Positions 7,165-16,174 of a stretch of DNA of 64,000 nt are shown in pieces. Within the stretch, counting starts at the first letter, position 1. Each line of letters opens with the position of its first letter. A program made the translations under genes and the position numbers. This DNA comes from CAZDBA01 sp964503615 (GTDB taxonomy: Bacteria > Planctomycetota > Planctomycetia > Pirellulales > Pirellulaceae), in assembly GCA_964503615.1 (NCBI GenBank), contig CAZDBA010000003.1:1-64000 (forward strand), given 5' to 3'. The notes under the pieces are model-generated. The model saw only the letters and a program-made list of their open reading frames with translations. It was not told the DNA's origin and made no database searches.

Positions 7165-10100
7165 TGGACAATCTGTTCTACAAAAATCGGCGCCTTCTGG
7201 TACTTGTGATCGGCCTGGTCGCGGTTTCCGGATTATCGTCCTACTTTGTTCTGCCTCGGCTGGAGGACCCCGAGTTGAGACAACGGGCTGCGATCGTGAC
7301 CATTCAGTTCCCGGGCGCAAATGCAGAACGAGTCGAATCGTTGGTGACCGAACGAATCGAAAAAGCGCTGGAGGAGATTGACGAATTACGCCTGACTCGC
7401 TCCGCTTCGCGCAATGAATTCTCGACGATCACGATGGAGTTGGCCGATTTCGTTTCGGATGATGTCGACGAAATCTGGTCACGGGTACGAGATAAAATTT
7501 CTGATGTTACGCCGTTGTTGCCGGAGGGCGCGACGACCCCACTTTTCAGGAATATGAAATTCAAAGCGTACGCGATGCTGGTTGGCGTCAAGTGGACTCA
7601 CCCCTCAGAAACCAACCATTTAATTTTGCGACGTACTGCCGAGCGGTTAGAAGACAAGCTGCGTCGGTTGTACGGAACAGAAGAAATCGACCTGTTCGGG
7701 GCACCTGAGGAAGAGATCGCTATCGAGCTGGACCATCAGAAACTGGCAGCACTGGGGCTGACGCCGGCCGAGGTGGCTTTCGCAATCAGCGAATCGGATG
7801 CGAAAGTTTCTGCCGGAGGCTTACGATCCGATACAAACGAGATGGTTGTCGAAGTCGAAAGCGAGTTTGAATCGTTGGCTGCGATTCTGGAAACTCCCAT
7901 TCGTACAACTGGTGGTACGATTCGCTTGAGTGATATCGGCACGATTTCCAAAGGGGTACGCTCACCACCGTTAACTCAGTCGCTTGTTAAAGGCCAGGAT
8001 GCGATCGTGGTGGGGGCTTTCGTTCAATCCCATCATCGTATCGATCATTGGAATGACCGAGCACTTGTGGCGTTGGATGAATTCGAAGCGAGCTTGCCTG
8101 ATGGTATTGTACTGGACCGTATGTTCTTTCAAACCGATTATGTGCGAGCCCGTTTTTCGACTTTGCTGTCCAACCTCGGGTTAGGTGCGTTAGCAGTCAC
8201 GCTTGTGATTTTGCTGATGATGGGATGGCGCAGTGCGGTGGTTGTCGGCTTGGCTTTGCCGTTCTCCGGTGCAATGGTGCTCGCAGGTTTGCGATATTTC
8301 GAAGTCCCTATGCATCAGATGTCGGTCACCGGTTTGATCATTGCGTTGGGGTTGTTGATCGATAACGCGATCGTGATCGTTGACGAAGTTCGTAATCGAC
8401 TGAAAGACGGCTTGCCCCCATCCAATGCAATCAGTGCCAGCGTGCGGCATTTGGCAATCCCACTATTTGGTTCGACGTTTACAACCGCGTTGGCGTTTGC
8501 GCCTTTGATTTTGATGCCTGGCCCAGCTGGCGAGTTCGTTGGTGCGATCGGCTTAAGTGTTATTTTGGCGGTCGGTAGTTCGCTGTTCATTTCGCTCACG
8601 ATCATCCCCTCGATCTACGGTTTGATCGAGCGAGTCGAATCGCTGCACGGTAGCGGAGCGTGGTGGCAACGAGGAATCGGTTCTGAGTTGTTGTTTACGG
8701 GCTATCGGAAAACTCTGAATTTCGTTTTTTCTTATCCATTAGTCGCAATTGGATTCGGACTCGCGTTACCCGTATTGGGCTTTTTTCAAATGTCGACTTT
8801 GCCGGAGCAGTTCTTTCCCGCATCCGATCGAGACCAGATCAAAATGTCGTTGGTGCTGCCTGCTCAAGCCTCAATTTCGCAAACCGCCACGGCTGCCCGG
8901 CGGGCTCGCGAGATCGCGATGGACTACCCGGAGGTCAAGCGAGTCGATTGGTTTATCGGTGAAACCGCACCCGCGTTCTACTACAACATGTTGCCGCTGC
9001 GGAACAACCAACCCAATTACGCGCAGGCGTTTGTTCAGCTAAAAAGTGATCAAGGGGTCGACGAGGTAGTGAACAGGCTACAAGCCGATATCGAGAAAGA
9101 GGTAACGGCCGCGACCGTGTTGGTACAAAAGCTGGAACAAGGTCCGCCAGTCGACGCGCCGATCTTACTGCGGATCTTTGGCGACGATCTCGTGACTTTA
9201 CGAGAGATCGGTGAGGAGCTGCGCCTGATCATTTCTCAAATTGGCGGTGTCGTGGCCAACCAAAGCGAGTCCTCCAATGTAAACTCAAAATATCAGCTGG
9301 ACGTCGATCAGGATTTGGCTCGCTTGGCCGGTTTGACCCACGAAGATATCGCGCGACAACTGAGTTCGGCACTGGACGGTACGATTGGTGGTTCGTTGTT
9401 GGAAAGCACCGAAGAACTGCCTGTTCGTGTCAAGCTAAAACGTGAGCAACGTGTCGACCCGGAATACCTAAATTCGTTGGAGATGATTGTCAGGGGCCCA
9501 ATGGGCGAAGTTAATCGCGTGCCGGTTTCGTCGATCGGGCAGTGGAAGCTGGTTCCCAACGATGCGGTTATTGAGCGACTGAATGGGTTTCGATTCAATG
9601 AGATTCAGGTCAACGTGGAAGCGGGAATGTTACCGAGCGTTGTTGCTGAGAAGTTTCGTGAGCGACTAAAAGAATCAGACTTTGAATTACCGCAAGGGTA
9701 CAAGATGAATCTGGCTGGTGAGTCGACTGAACGCGACCGCGCGGTGGGACATTTATTGGCGAGTGCCGGGGTGTTGGTCGTGTTGATGGCAGCCGGTTTG
9801 GTACTTTCGTTTCAGTCGTTTCGTATTGCGGCTCAGATTGTTGCCGTGGCTGTTCTTTCCGTTGGCATTGGGTTCTTTGCACTCTGGTTTTTTGGCAAGC
9901 CATTTGGCTTTACTGCCATCATTGGAATTATGGGACTGGTCGGCGTGGCGATTAACGATTCGATCGTGGTCCTCGCTGCGTTACAGGAAAATGAGAAAGC
10001 AAAACGAGGCGAAGTCGAAGCTGTTTCGCAAGTCGTTTTTCATTCAACGCGCCATGTGCTGTCAACGACTTTGACGACGATCGCCGGTTTCGTACCACTA

Positions 10101-10259
10101 ATTTTAAGTGGCGGCGGATTCTGGCCGCCGTTGGCGATCGCAATTGCAGGAGGGGTAACCGGCGCAACGATTCTGGCACTTTACTTCGTGCCCGCGACAT
10201 ACATGCTGATGATGCGATTTAAAGTTGGCGAGCAACCAGTGGTCGCCAGTCAAGCTTAA
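7164..10259 (+). CDS. RND-family efflux transporter permease (AcrB/HAE-like)
   Basis: The 1031-aa protein has the RND size and two-fold layout: TM1 near residues 10-30, a large periplasmic loop, TM2-6 (about 330-490), TM7, a second loop and TM8-12 (about 860-1015). The TM4 proton-relay region reads GLLIDNAIVIVDEV, with one Asp of the usual Asp pair replaced by Asn. Proton-driven export of small molecules is the family function; the substrate is unknown. The GTG start overlaps the adaptor stop by one base. An outer-membrane partner must be encoded elsewhere. Confidence 0.93.
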   Translation: MDNLFYKNRRLLVLVIGLVAVSGLSSYFVLPRLEDPELRQRAAIVTIQFPGANAERVESLVTERIEKALEEIDELRLTRSASRNEFSTITMELADFVSDDVDEIWSRVRDKISDVTPLLPEGATTPLFRNMKFKAYAMLVGVKWTHPSETNHLILRRTAERLEDKLRRLYGTEEIDLFGAPEEEIAIELDHQKLAALGLTPAEVAFAISESDAKVSAGGLRSDTNEMVVEVESEFESLAAILETPIRTTGGTIRLSDIGTISKGVRSPPLTQSLVKGQDAIVVGAFVQSHHRIDHWNDRALVALDEFEASLPDGIVLDRMFFQTDYVRARFSTLLSNLGLGALAVTLVILLMMGWRSAVVVGLALPFSGAMVLAGLRYFEVPMHQMSVTGLIIALGLLIDNAIVIVDEVRNRLKDGLPPSNAISASVRHLAIPLFGSTFTTALAFAPLILMPGPAGEFVGAIGLSVILAVGSSLFISLTIIPSIYGLIERVESLHGSGAWWQRGIGSELLFTGYRKTLNFVFSYPLVAIGFGLALPVLGFFQMSTLPEQFFPASDRDQIKMSLVLPAQASISQTATAARRAREIAMDYPEVKRVDWFIGETAPAFYYNMLPLRNNQPNYAQAFVQLKSDQGVDEVVNRLQADIEKEVTAATVLVQKLEQGPPVDAPILLRIFGDDLVTLREIGEELRLIISQIGGVVANQSESSNVNSKYQLDVDQDLARLAGLTHEDIARQLSSALDGTIGGSLLESTEELPVRVKLKREQRVDPEYLNSLEMIVRGPMGEVNRVPVSSIGQWKLVPNDAVIERLNGFRFNEIQVNVEAGMLPSVVAEKFRERLKESDFELPQGYKMNLAGESTERDRAVGHLLASAGVLVVLMAAGLVLSFQSFRIAAQIVAVAVLSVGIGFFALWFFGKPFGFTAIIGIMGLVGVAINDSIVVLAALQENEKAKRGEVEAVSQVVFHSTRHVLSTTLTTIAGFVPLILSGGGFWPPLAIAIAGGVTGATILALYFVPATYMLMMRFKVGEQPVVASQA

Positions 10260-10269
10260 GCTTGGGCGC

Positions 10270-11334
10270 TTAGCCGCCCAGCATCTTTGCGATCCCTTCG
10301 CGAGTGACCGGGTTAACCACACCTCGCTCCGTGATGATCGCTTCGATGTATTCAGCTGGAGTAACGTCGAAGGCGGGATTGTAGACCTCGACGCCCTCGG
10401 GTGCAGTTTGTTTTCCAAACCCGTGCGTAATCTCTTCGCTTTTTCTTTCTTCGATCGGAATCGAATCTCCCGTTTCCAATTCCAGATCAAACGTACTGCT
10501 GGGGGCAGCAATGTAGAACGGGATGTTGTGAGCTCGTGCGAGGACCGCGATCGAGTAAGTGCCGATCTTGTTCGCAGAATCGCCATTGGCGGCGATCCGA
10601 TCCGCGCCTGTGACAACCGCTTGCACACGTCCCTCTCGCATCACCTGTGCAGCCATTGAATCGCAAATAAGGGTTGCTCGGATACCGCGTTGCATCAATT
10701 CCCACGCAGTCAATCTCGCGCCTTGCAAAAGAGGTCGCGTTTCATCTACGTAGACGTGCAGGTCGTGCCCGTTGTCTTGGGCCGTAAAAAACACGCTGAG
10801 CGCCGTGCCGTATTCAGCGGTTGCCAACCCGCCTGCATTACAATGAGTCAGCACGCCGCTGACGTCACTAAGCAAGGCAGCGCCATGTTTTCCGATTGAG
10901 TGACACATGTCTCGATCTTCGGCATGGATCGCACGCGCTTCGGCCAACAGTTTTTCGCGGACCTGCGCTGGATCGGCGTCCGGCTCAGCAGCGCCCACTT
11001 TTCGCATTCGATTCAAGGCCCAAAATAGATTGACAGCAGTGGGGCGGCTGGTTGCCAGGTATTCACAGACTTCTAACAGCCGTGCTTGGAACACAGCACT
11101 ATCATCGTCAGATACCGTTTGTAAGCCGACAATTACGCCATAGGCTGCTGCGATTCCGATCGCAGGCGCACCTCGGACTCGCAACATCTTGATCGCTTCC
11201 CAAACCGCCTCGACCGTTTTGCAATCGATTTGAATCAGTTCGGTTGGAAGCTTGGTCTGGTCAACCAAAATCAGGAATCCTGAAGTGTCTTCACTCCAGT
11301 CAATATGCTTTGGGCGTTGTGCAGTTTGTGTCAT
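10270..11334 (-). CDS. mtnA: Methylthioribose-1-phosphate isomerase
   Basis: The 354-aa protein converts 5-methylthioribose-1-phosphate to methylthioribulose-1-phosphate in methionine salvage. It belongs to the aIF2B-like family, with VRGAPAIGIAAAYG near the N-terminus, THCNAGGLATAEYGTAL carrying the catalytic Cys, and TGADRIAANGDSANKIGTY carrying the catalytic Asp. The length is standard. AGGAA about 7 nt upstream supports the ATG. It converges with the RND gene, with only 10 nt between the stops. No other methionine-salvage gene is nearby. Confidence 0.95.
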   Translation of the reverse strand: MTQTAQRPKHIDWSEDTSGFLILVDQTKLPTELIQIDCKTVEAVWEAIKMLRVRGAPAIGIAAAYGVIVGLQTVSDDDSAVFQARLLEVCEYLATSRPTAVNLFWALNRMRKVGAAEPDADPAQVREKLLAEARAIHAEDRDMCHSIGKHGAALLSDVSGVLTHCNAGGLATAEYGTALSVFFTAQDNGHDLHVYVDETRPLLQGARLTAWELMQRGIRATLICDSMAAQVMREGRVQAVVTGADRIAANGDSANKIGTYSIAVLARAHNIPFYIAAPSSTFDLELETGDSIPIEERKSEEITHGFGKQTAPEGVEVYNPAFDVTPAEYIEAIITERGVVNPVTREGIAKMLGG

Positions 11335-11378
11335 GAAATTCCTGAACGTTCTTCTAAGTGGCCTGGGCTTTTTGCTCT

Positions 11379-11434
11379 GGTTCGTTTGTTGTGCTTAGGC
11401 ACATTCGATCACATCTTTACCATTGTTGTCTAGC
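11379..11434. repeat. Partial copy of the 3' end of the CYTH gene (direct repeat A)
   Basis: This stretch matches 13130-13203. A 22-bp core is identical (11397-11418 and 13166-13187), the flanks are near-identical, and an 18-bp in-frame gap falls at 13148-13165 of the longer copy. Read on the minus strand it encodes LDNNGKDVIECA then stop, against LDIDSKDVIECAYIDLLEQ in the intact gene. It lies just beyond the 3' end of the AAA+ gene, so that gene is bracketed by direct repeats. Confidence 0.85.
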
Positions 11435-11565
11435 GGCACCGTTAGGTTTGGAGAGTTCTCGGCAAATGCCGCGTCATTACCGGCGGAGATAGCAGAATTG
11501 CAGAGTCTGGAGGGTCGAAAATCGGGCGATGAGCGAGATTTTCGGAGAGGGCAAACCCATGCCCC

Positions 11566-13035
11566 TCAATGCCCTGAGCTGGGAAAGCCAAGTGCGGTGG
11601 CGGTTAACGTTCCTCCAATGCCTACTAATTCGTGGATCGCTGCATCCAGGTGTTCGTCTTTGATTTCTACTTGCTCACCAACCGATTTAACTTCGCTCGC
11701 TTCTATCGTAAGAAGAATCGCTCGGTTACATAATTCCTGGATAAAAGCTGGACTTGCTCCCTTTGTTCGCGCAACCCAATGTTCTTGATCGAAAGAAGAT
11801 TTTAGATCTGCTAGAAAAAGCTGAAACAACTTTTGTCGGCTGCCCCCATCGGGAAGCGGGAACTCTACGGCTTGCGAAATCCGCCCCGGCCGCGATGCCA
11901 AGGCGGATTCAACGACCTCGGGGCGGTTGGTCGACATCACAACAACGGTTTCGCTGGACGGCGCAAGGCCATCAAGTTGATTCATCAATTCTTGCAACCC
12001 ATCAACCCTGCCGGATAGCTCTCTTTGAGGAGCCAACAAATCAACGTCCTCGAGGACCATGATCGAGGGTTGCAGGTACTGTCCAAGCCGGAACGCTTCT
12101 CGCAGCGTCTCGACGGCCATGTCAGTGGGCACGATGACGGTGTGTTCTGGGCATTCGGAAATCAACCTGCGAGTTAGTAGCGTTTTCCCGGTTCCGGGCG
12201 GGCCGTGAAAAAGGAGCCCCATCTTTGAGCTTTGGCCGTATTTTTTTAGCTGTTCCTTATGCAGGATCTTTGAATGGATCAAACGTTTAACGACCTGCGT
12301 GATTGTGGCAGGAAGAATGATTTGGTCCTCAGACTGTTCCGGGCGCTGGACGACTCGAATCGCTTGCCCGCTTGTACCATCTCGCGGCGAAGCAATCGTC
12401 ACCATTTTTCTTCGGAACACAGACTGATCCGCAGTTTGTGATTTCAGCCATTTTAAAATGTCGTTCGCTTGATCCAAGCCTTCAATACAACACAATTGCA
12501 AACTGACGCCTTGCCCGGTCGCAAAAGTACTCTCTTGGTGATAATCGCGATAACTTTCGTATTCGCTTTTATGGACTTGAACTAAAAACGGCACGTTGTT
12601 GAACCGCAACCTGTAAACTGCGTTCACCGGAACATTGATTATCTGCCCGTCTTCTGCTTCAACCGATTGCCAAGTAACTTTACTGGTAGGCACATCCATA
12701 TTCTGGAGCGACCTCAGCTCCCACGAACCACCAACGCCGATAGGTTTCAATTGCTGTTTTTTTCCAAGCGACTCAAGCACTCGGGCATAGTCAACTTCGC
12801 GACTTGTCCCAATTTCCTTGCTAATGAAGGTGAGAGAATGAATCGGCGTTTTTAGATGCTTTTTCGCAAACCGGCGGAGCCCATGAAACCAACTCCAAAG
12901 CGAATGCCATGCGCATCCACCTCCAACAAAGCAAACTAACACGAGAACACCTGTGCTAGGCCCATAGTCCAACCATGCGATCAACGTCGAAATAATCCCA
13001 GAAACAATGATGATAATCCAGACAAAGAAGTTCAT
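11566..13035 (-). CDS. Membrane-anchored AAA+ ATPase
   Basis: The 489-aa protein has two N-terminal hydrophobic segments (about 3-21 and 29-46). An uncharacterised region of about 200 aa follows, then one AAA+ module with Walker A GPPGTGKTLL (about 279), Walker B SIMVLEDVDLL, a sensor in VVVMSTNRPE and the Arg-finger-like RPGRI. The layout recalls BCS1 or FtsH-like membrane ATPases, but no protease domain or HExxH follows. It probably remodels proteins at the membrane; the substrate is unknown. It lies between two partial copies of the CYTH gene 3' end, which suggests insertion or duplication of this cassette. Confidence 0.88.
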   Translation of the reverse strand: MNFFVWIIIIVSGIISTLIAWLDYGPSTGVLVLVCFVGGGCAWHSLWSWFHGLRRFAKKHLKTPIHSLTFISKEIGTSREVDYARVLESLGKKQQLKPIGVGGSWELRSLQNMDVPTSKVTWQSVEAEDGQIINVPVNAVYRLRFNNVPFLVQVHKSEYESYRDYHQESTFATGQGVSLQLCCIEGLDQANDILKWLKSQTADQSVFRRKMVTIASPRDGTSGQAIRVVQRPEQSEDQIILPATITQVVKRLIHSKILHKEQLKKYGQSSKMGLLFHGPPGTGKTLLTRRLISECPEHTVIVPTDMAVETLREAFRLGQYLQPSIMVLEDVDLLAPQRELSGRVDGLQELMNQLDGLAPSSETVVVMSTNRPEVVESALASRPGRISQAVEFPLPDGGSRQKLFQLFLADLKSSFDQEHWVARTKGASPAFIQELCNRAILLTIEASEVKSVGEQVEIKDEHLDAAIHELVGIGGTLTATALGFPSSGH

Positions 13036-13112
13036 TTATTATTTGCTCCAAGTTTGCGTTGCCGGTTAAATCATCAAGGATAAATACCAAGACAGGTGAA
13101 TCGCATTGGCGA

Positions 13113-13682
13113 TCAGCGAGAAGTGTTTTGGTTTGTTTGTTGTGCTTGTTCGAGCAAGTCGATGTAGGCACATTCGATCACATCTTTGCTGTCGATGTCT
13201 AGCTGCGACATAAGTTCCGCAGCGAATTCATGACCTTCTGCATGGCTTTGACCGTCACGCAGAACGAATTCGAGCTCGACGAAGTTGCCAAGTCCGATGA
13301 CAGAATCGAAATGGATACGGGTTTGATCAACGATCCACAGTAATCGCTTTTTCTCGACAACGCCTCGCACGCCCATCGCACGATCCAGCGCTGCGATCAT
13401 CGTTGGAGCTTCGGCGACCGGACTAATCACATAATCGCTGACTCGAAGTGTCGGATCGTCGTCCCGCTCGTAATGAATTAGCTGGGCTGTGGCTTGCGGA
13501 GTGTCTGGGTTGATCTCACGCAGTTTGAGCCGGCCCTGAGAAGCGTGGAAAAACGTATCGCGTTGGTGCAAAATGGTCGGTTCGCTGCCGGCGATTTCGC
13601 GAGCCAGTTGTGACTGTTGATCGGGTGACTTAAGCCAAGCCTTTACCTCAATGTTTGCGTTACCCGAAGGTTTGAATACCAT
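13113..13682 (-). CDS. CYTH-domain protein (class IV adenylate cyclase / triphosphatase-like)
   Basis: The 189-aa protein has the CYTH tunnel-fold signatures: NIEVKAW at the N-terminus (ExExK-like), QRDTFF, GRLKLRE, VVEKKR, and IHFDSVIGLGNFVELEFV near the C-terminus. Such enzymes bind triphosphate substrates with divalent metal (class IV adenylate cyclase, thiamine triphosphatase or inorganic triphosphatase); which one cannot be read off. The ATG at 13682 is preferred over an upstream TTG at 13727 because the domain starts at once. The 3' end is partly duplicated beyond the neighbouring AAA+ gene. Confidence 0.85.
   Translation of the reverse strand: MVFKPSGNANIEVKAWLKSPDQQSQLAREIAGSEPTILHQRDTFFHASQGRLKLREINPDTPQATAQLIHYERDDDPTLRVSDYVISPVAEAPTMIAALDRAMGVRGVVEKKRLLWIVDQTRIHFDSVIGLGNFVELEFVLRDGQSHAEGHEFAAELMSQLDIDSKDVIECAYIDLLEQAQQTNQNTSR
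13130..13203. repeat. 3' end of the CYTH gene acting as direct repeat B
   Basis: This is the full-length partner of the copy at 11379-11434. Relative to that copy it has 18 extra bases (13148-13165). It is coding sequence of the CYTH gene, so it is the probable parental copy. Confidence 0.8.
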
Positions 13683-13899
13683 GGCAGTTTTCTTTGGAAT
13701 AGAACTAAGATTGACAACGGAAAACAACTGTTTGCCATGATCGAATAAGCGAACCTTTTTGAATTGAGATTTTGTCCAGCGGAAATCAATTCAAATCCGA
13801 ATTCGGCGTTCTCTTTAAGGGCTGACCATTCTATAAAATAGCCCCGTAGACAACGACCCTTAAACTGAGTTTGCTCTGTTTGGTTTTGAACCTGACTTC

Positions 13900-13923
13900 G
13901 GAATTCTGGCGAATCCCACTACG
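13900..13923. repeat. Dispersed intergenic repeat, copy 2 of 2
   Basis: These 24 bp are identical to 464-487. They lie in the roughly 300-bp divergent region between the CYTH gene and the aminotransferase gene, about 60 nt before the latter's ATG. Apart from this repeat, nothing else was recognised in 13683-13983. Confidence 0.75.
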
Positions 13924-13983
13924 ACCGGTTGTCGTGTATTCTACGAGTTTTGAATTACCACAAACTAAAACGATATATTTGCT

Positions 13984-15192
13984 ATGCCCAAGTTCTCTGA
14001 AAGAGCTATTAATTTACCCGCGTCTCCGATTCGTAAACTGGTTCCGTTTGCAGACGCGGCCAAGGAACGTGGAACCCATGTCTACCATTTGAATATTGGC
14101 CAGCCAGACATCGCGACTCCACCAGAGTATTTTCAGGCGATCGAAGCTGCGGACATCAAGACGCTTGCTTACAGTCCGTCTGCGGGAACCGATTCGCTGC
14201 GCGAGCAAATCGCTGCCTACTATGGTCGACTGGGACATGCGGTAAGCAACGAACAGGTGATTACAACAACGGGTGCCTCTGAGGCGCTTGGGTTTGTCTT
14301 TGCGGCGTTGATGAATCCAGGCGATGAAGTGATCGTTCCAGAACCGTTTTATGCAAACTATCTTTCGTTTACTTTGGGCAAAGATGCAAAGATTGTTCCG
14401 GTTACATCAAACATCGATAACAGTTTTGCGCTGCCGCCGATGGAGGCTTTCGAAGCAAAAATCACTGAGCGAACAAAGGCGATTTTGATCTGCAATCCCG
14501 GCAATCCAACCGGTGTGCTCTACCCCGAACAGGCTCTGAACCAATTGGCGGAGATCTGCCAAAAGCACGATCTGTTTTTAATCTCGGACGAAGTGTACCG
14601 CGAGTTCGCTTACGATGGTTTGACGCACAAAAGTGTTTTGGGTCTTGAGAAGATTCAGGAGAACACGATCGTTGTCGATTCAATCTCGAAGCGGTTTTCA
14701 GCTTGTGGAGCTCGGATCGGCTGTGTGGTCTCTCGCAACGAGGAGTTGTTGGGGTTGGTGACCAAGATGGCCCAAGCACGACTTTCCCCGCCCACTTTTG
14801 GCCAAATTGGAGCGGCAGCAGTTTACCAGTTACCTGCTGATTACTACGCAAGTGTTGCCAGCGAGTATTCCCAACGCCGGGACTTGCTAAAGTCCGCATT
14901 GGACGAAATGGAAGGCGTGGTTTGTCCCAACGTAAACGGTGCGTTCTATGCCATGGTGCAATTGCCGATCGACGACAGTGAGAAATTCTGCCGCTGGATG
15001 TTGGAAGAGTTTCAACACGAGAATGCAACCGTCATGATGGCTCCCGCAGGCGGGTTCTACGCGACAGAGGGGCTGGGCGCGAACCAAGTTCGCATCGCTT
15101 ATGTTCTAAACCAAGACGATCTTGCCGCTGCAATGCATTGCTTGAAGATCGGCTTGAGTAAGTACCCCGGTCGAACTACGAATCCGAACTAA
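13984..15192 (+). CDS. Class I/II PLP-dependent aminotransferase (aspartate aminotransferase-like)
   Basis: The 402-aa fold-type I aminotransferase shows LNIGQPDIATP at the N-terminus, TTGASEAL, ICNPGNPTGVLY (the conserved Asn), ISDEVYREFAYDG and the PLP lysine in DSISKRFSACGAR. A C-terminal Arg in NQVRIAYVL probably binds the substrate carboxylate. The length is typical. The substrate class (Asp, aromatic or Ala/Val) cannot be fixed from sequence alone. It is divergent from the CYTH gene, with a dispersed repeat in its upstream region. Confidence 0.92.
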   Translation: MPKFSERAINLPASPIRKLVPFADAAKERGTHVYHLNIGQPDIATPPEYFQAIEAADIKTLAYSPSAGTDSLREQIAAYYGRLGHAVSNEQVITTTGASEALGFVFAALMNPGDEVIVPEPFYANYLSFTLGKDAKIVPVTSNIDNSFALPPMEAFEAKITERTKAILICNPGNPTGVLYPEQALNQLAEICQKHDLFLISDEVYREFAYDGLTHKSVLGLEKIQENTIVVDSISKRFSACGARIGCVVSRNEELLGLVTKMAQARLSPPTFGQIGAAAVYQLPADYYASVASEYSQRRDLLKSALDEMEGVVCPNVNGAFYAMVQLPIDDSEKFCRWMLEEFQHENATVMMAPAGGFYATEGLGANQVRIAYVLNQDDLAAAMHCLKIGLSKYPGRTTNPN

Positions 15193-15402
15193 CTCGAGCT
15201 CATTCAGTCGGCGCTGGGTGCCGATTTTTAAACAACGCCGTGTTGACTTCCCGCAAGGTTTGACACTCAGCTTGAATCGCTGGGGAAGTAAATTGTTTTG
15301 CGACCTTAGGATTATTGCTTGCAGTATTTTTCGAGTTTACAATTGAGATAATGGCAAAGTTCGTTTTAAATTCAAATTCAAATAAAATGGGAGAAGCAAT
15401 CA

Positions 15403-15747
15403 ATGGTTGTCGTCTTAGTAGTTCTTTATATAGCAGTTATCGTCCTCATTATCGCGTCGATGTGGATCATATTTGAGAAAGCAGGGGAACCTGGTTGGGC
15501 ATCGATTATCCCGATTTACAACGGGATTGTGTTCCTGAAAATTGTTGGCAAACCGCTTTGGTGGATCCTTTTGTTTTTCATCCCAATTGTTAGTCTTGTC
15601 ATCGTTATTCTTCTCTACATTGACCTCGCAAAGAATTTTGGCAAGTCTACTGGGTTTGCGATTGGACTGATTTTTCTTCCATTTGTTTTCTTTCCGATGC
15701 TTGCGTTTGGCGATGCTCGATACCAAGGGGTTAAGACCCAATTTTAA
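15403..15747 (+). CDS. Small integral membrane protein, DUF5684-like
   Basis: The 114-aa protein has three or four hydrophobic segments: residues 1-24, 48-70 and 82-102. The signature WIIFEKAGEPGWASIIPIYN is followed by IDLAKNFGKSTGFAIGL, a pattern I associate with DUF5684 small membrane proteins. GGGAG about 9 nt upstream supports the ATG. It stands alone between the aminotransferase and a decayed gene. Function unknown. Confidence 0.8.
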   Translation: MVVVLVVLYIAVIVLIIASMWIIFEKAGEPGWASIIPIYNGIVFLKIVGKPLWWILLFFIPIVSLVIVILLYIDLAKNFGKSTGFAIGLIFLPFVFFPMLAFGDARYQGVKTQF

Positions 15748-15788
15748 GAGAACCTGGACTTCCAGCCATTGATGCTTATCAATAAGCC

Positions 15789-16066
15789 ATTTCTCAGCAG
15801 TCTAAACCGCGTATCGAAATTCGCTATTGCTCCGCTGTCGAAGGTTACCGCGAGCAAATTGGCTGGTCCAGGAGTTGCTTTCTACTTTTGAATTCGAATT
15901 GGCCGAAGTCACATTGGTTCCGGCCGAATCGGGTGTTTTCGAAGTTATTGCCGCCGGTGCAACGGGTTGTGAACGCAAAAAAGACGTAGGGTTTCCAGCA
16001 ACTAAACAGCTAAAACGTCGAGTTGGCGATGTGATCGCTCCAGAAAAAAGATCTGCGACATTCTGA
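15789..16066 (+). pseudogene. Frameshifted SelT/SelW/SelH (Rdx)-family remnant
   Basis: A frame beginning at 15789 reads QQSKPRIEIRYCSA and then stops making sense. Shifting frame by one base near 15835 gives CRRLPRANWLVQELLSTFE... and ...KKDVGFPATKQLKRRVGDVIAPEK. Joined, these match the Rdx/SelW fold (IEIxYCxxCxxLxRAxWLxQELLxTF ... GGFPxxKxLKxRVRDxIAPxxDLGHS), including a YCxxC redox motif. Three lesions are visible: ATT where ATG is expected (15789), one base missing around 15835, and one extra A near 16046-16052, after which the other frame reads DLRHSD. GGFP has become DVGFP. This is a decaying thioredoxin-like gene rather than a functional one. Confidence 0.75.
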
Positions 16067-16174
16067 CATGCGTAGTTCCCCTGCTGGTTCGCTTGGATGT
16101 TTCGAGTTTGATTGATTCTCCCGCTGAATCCTTTAGACTTGAGAGGTACCTTCTTTCTACGCGAACGGCCGAAC

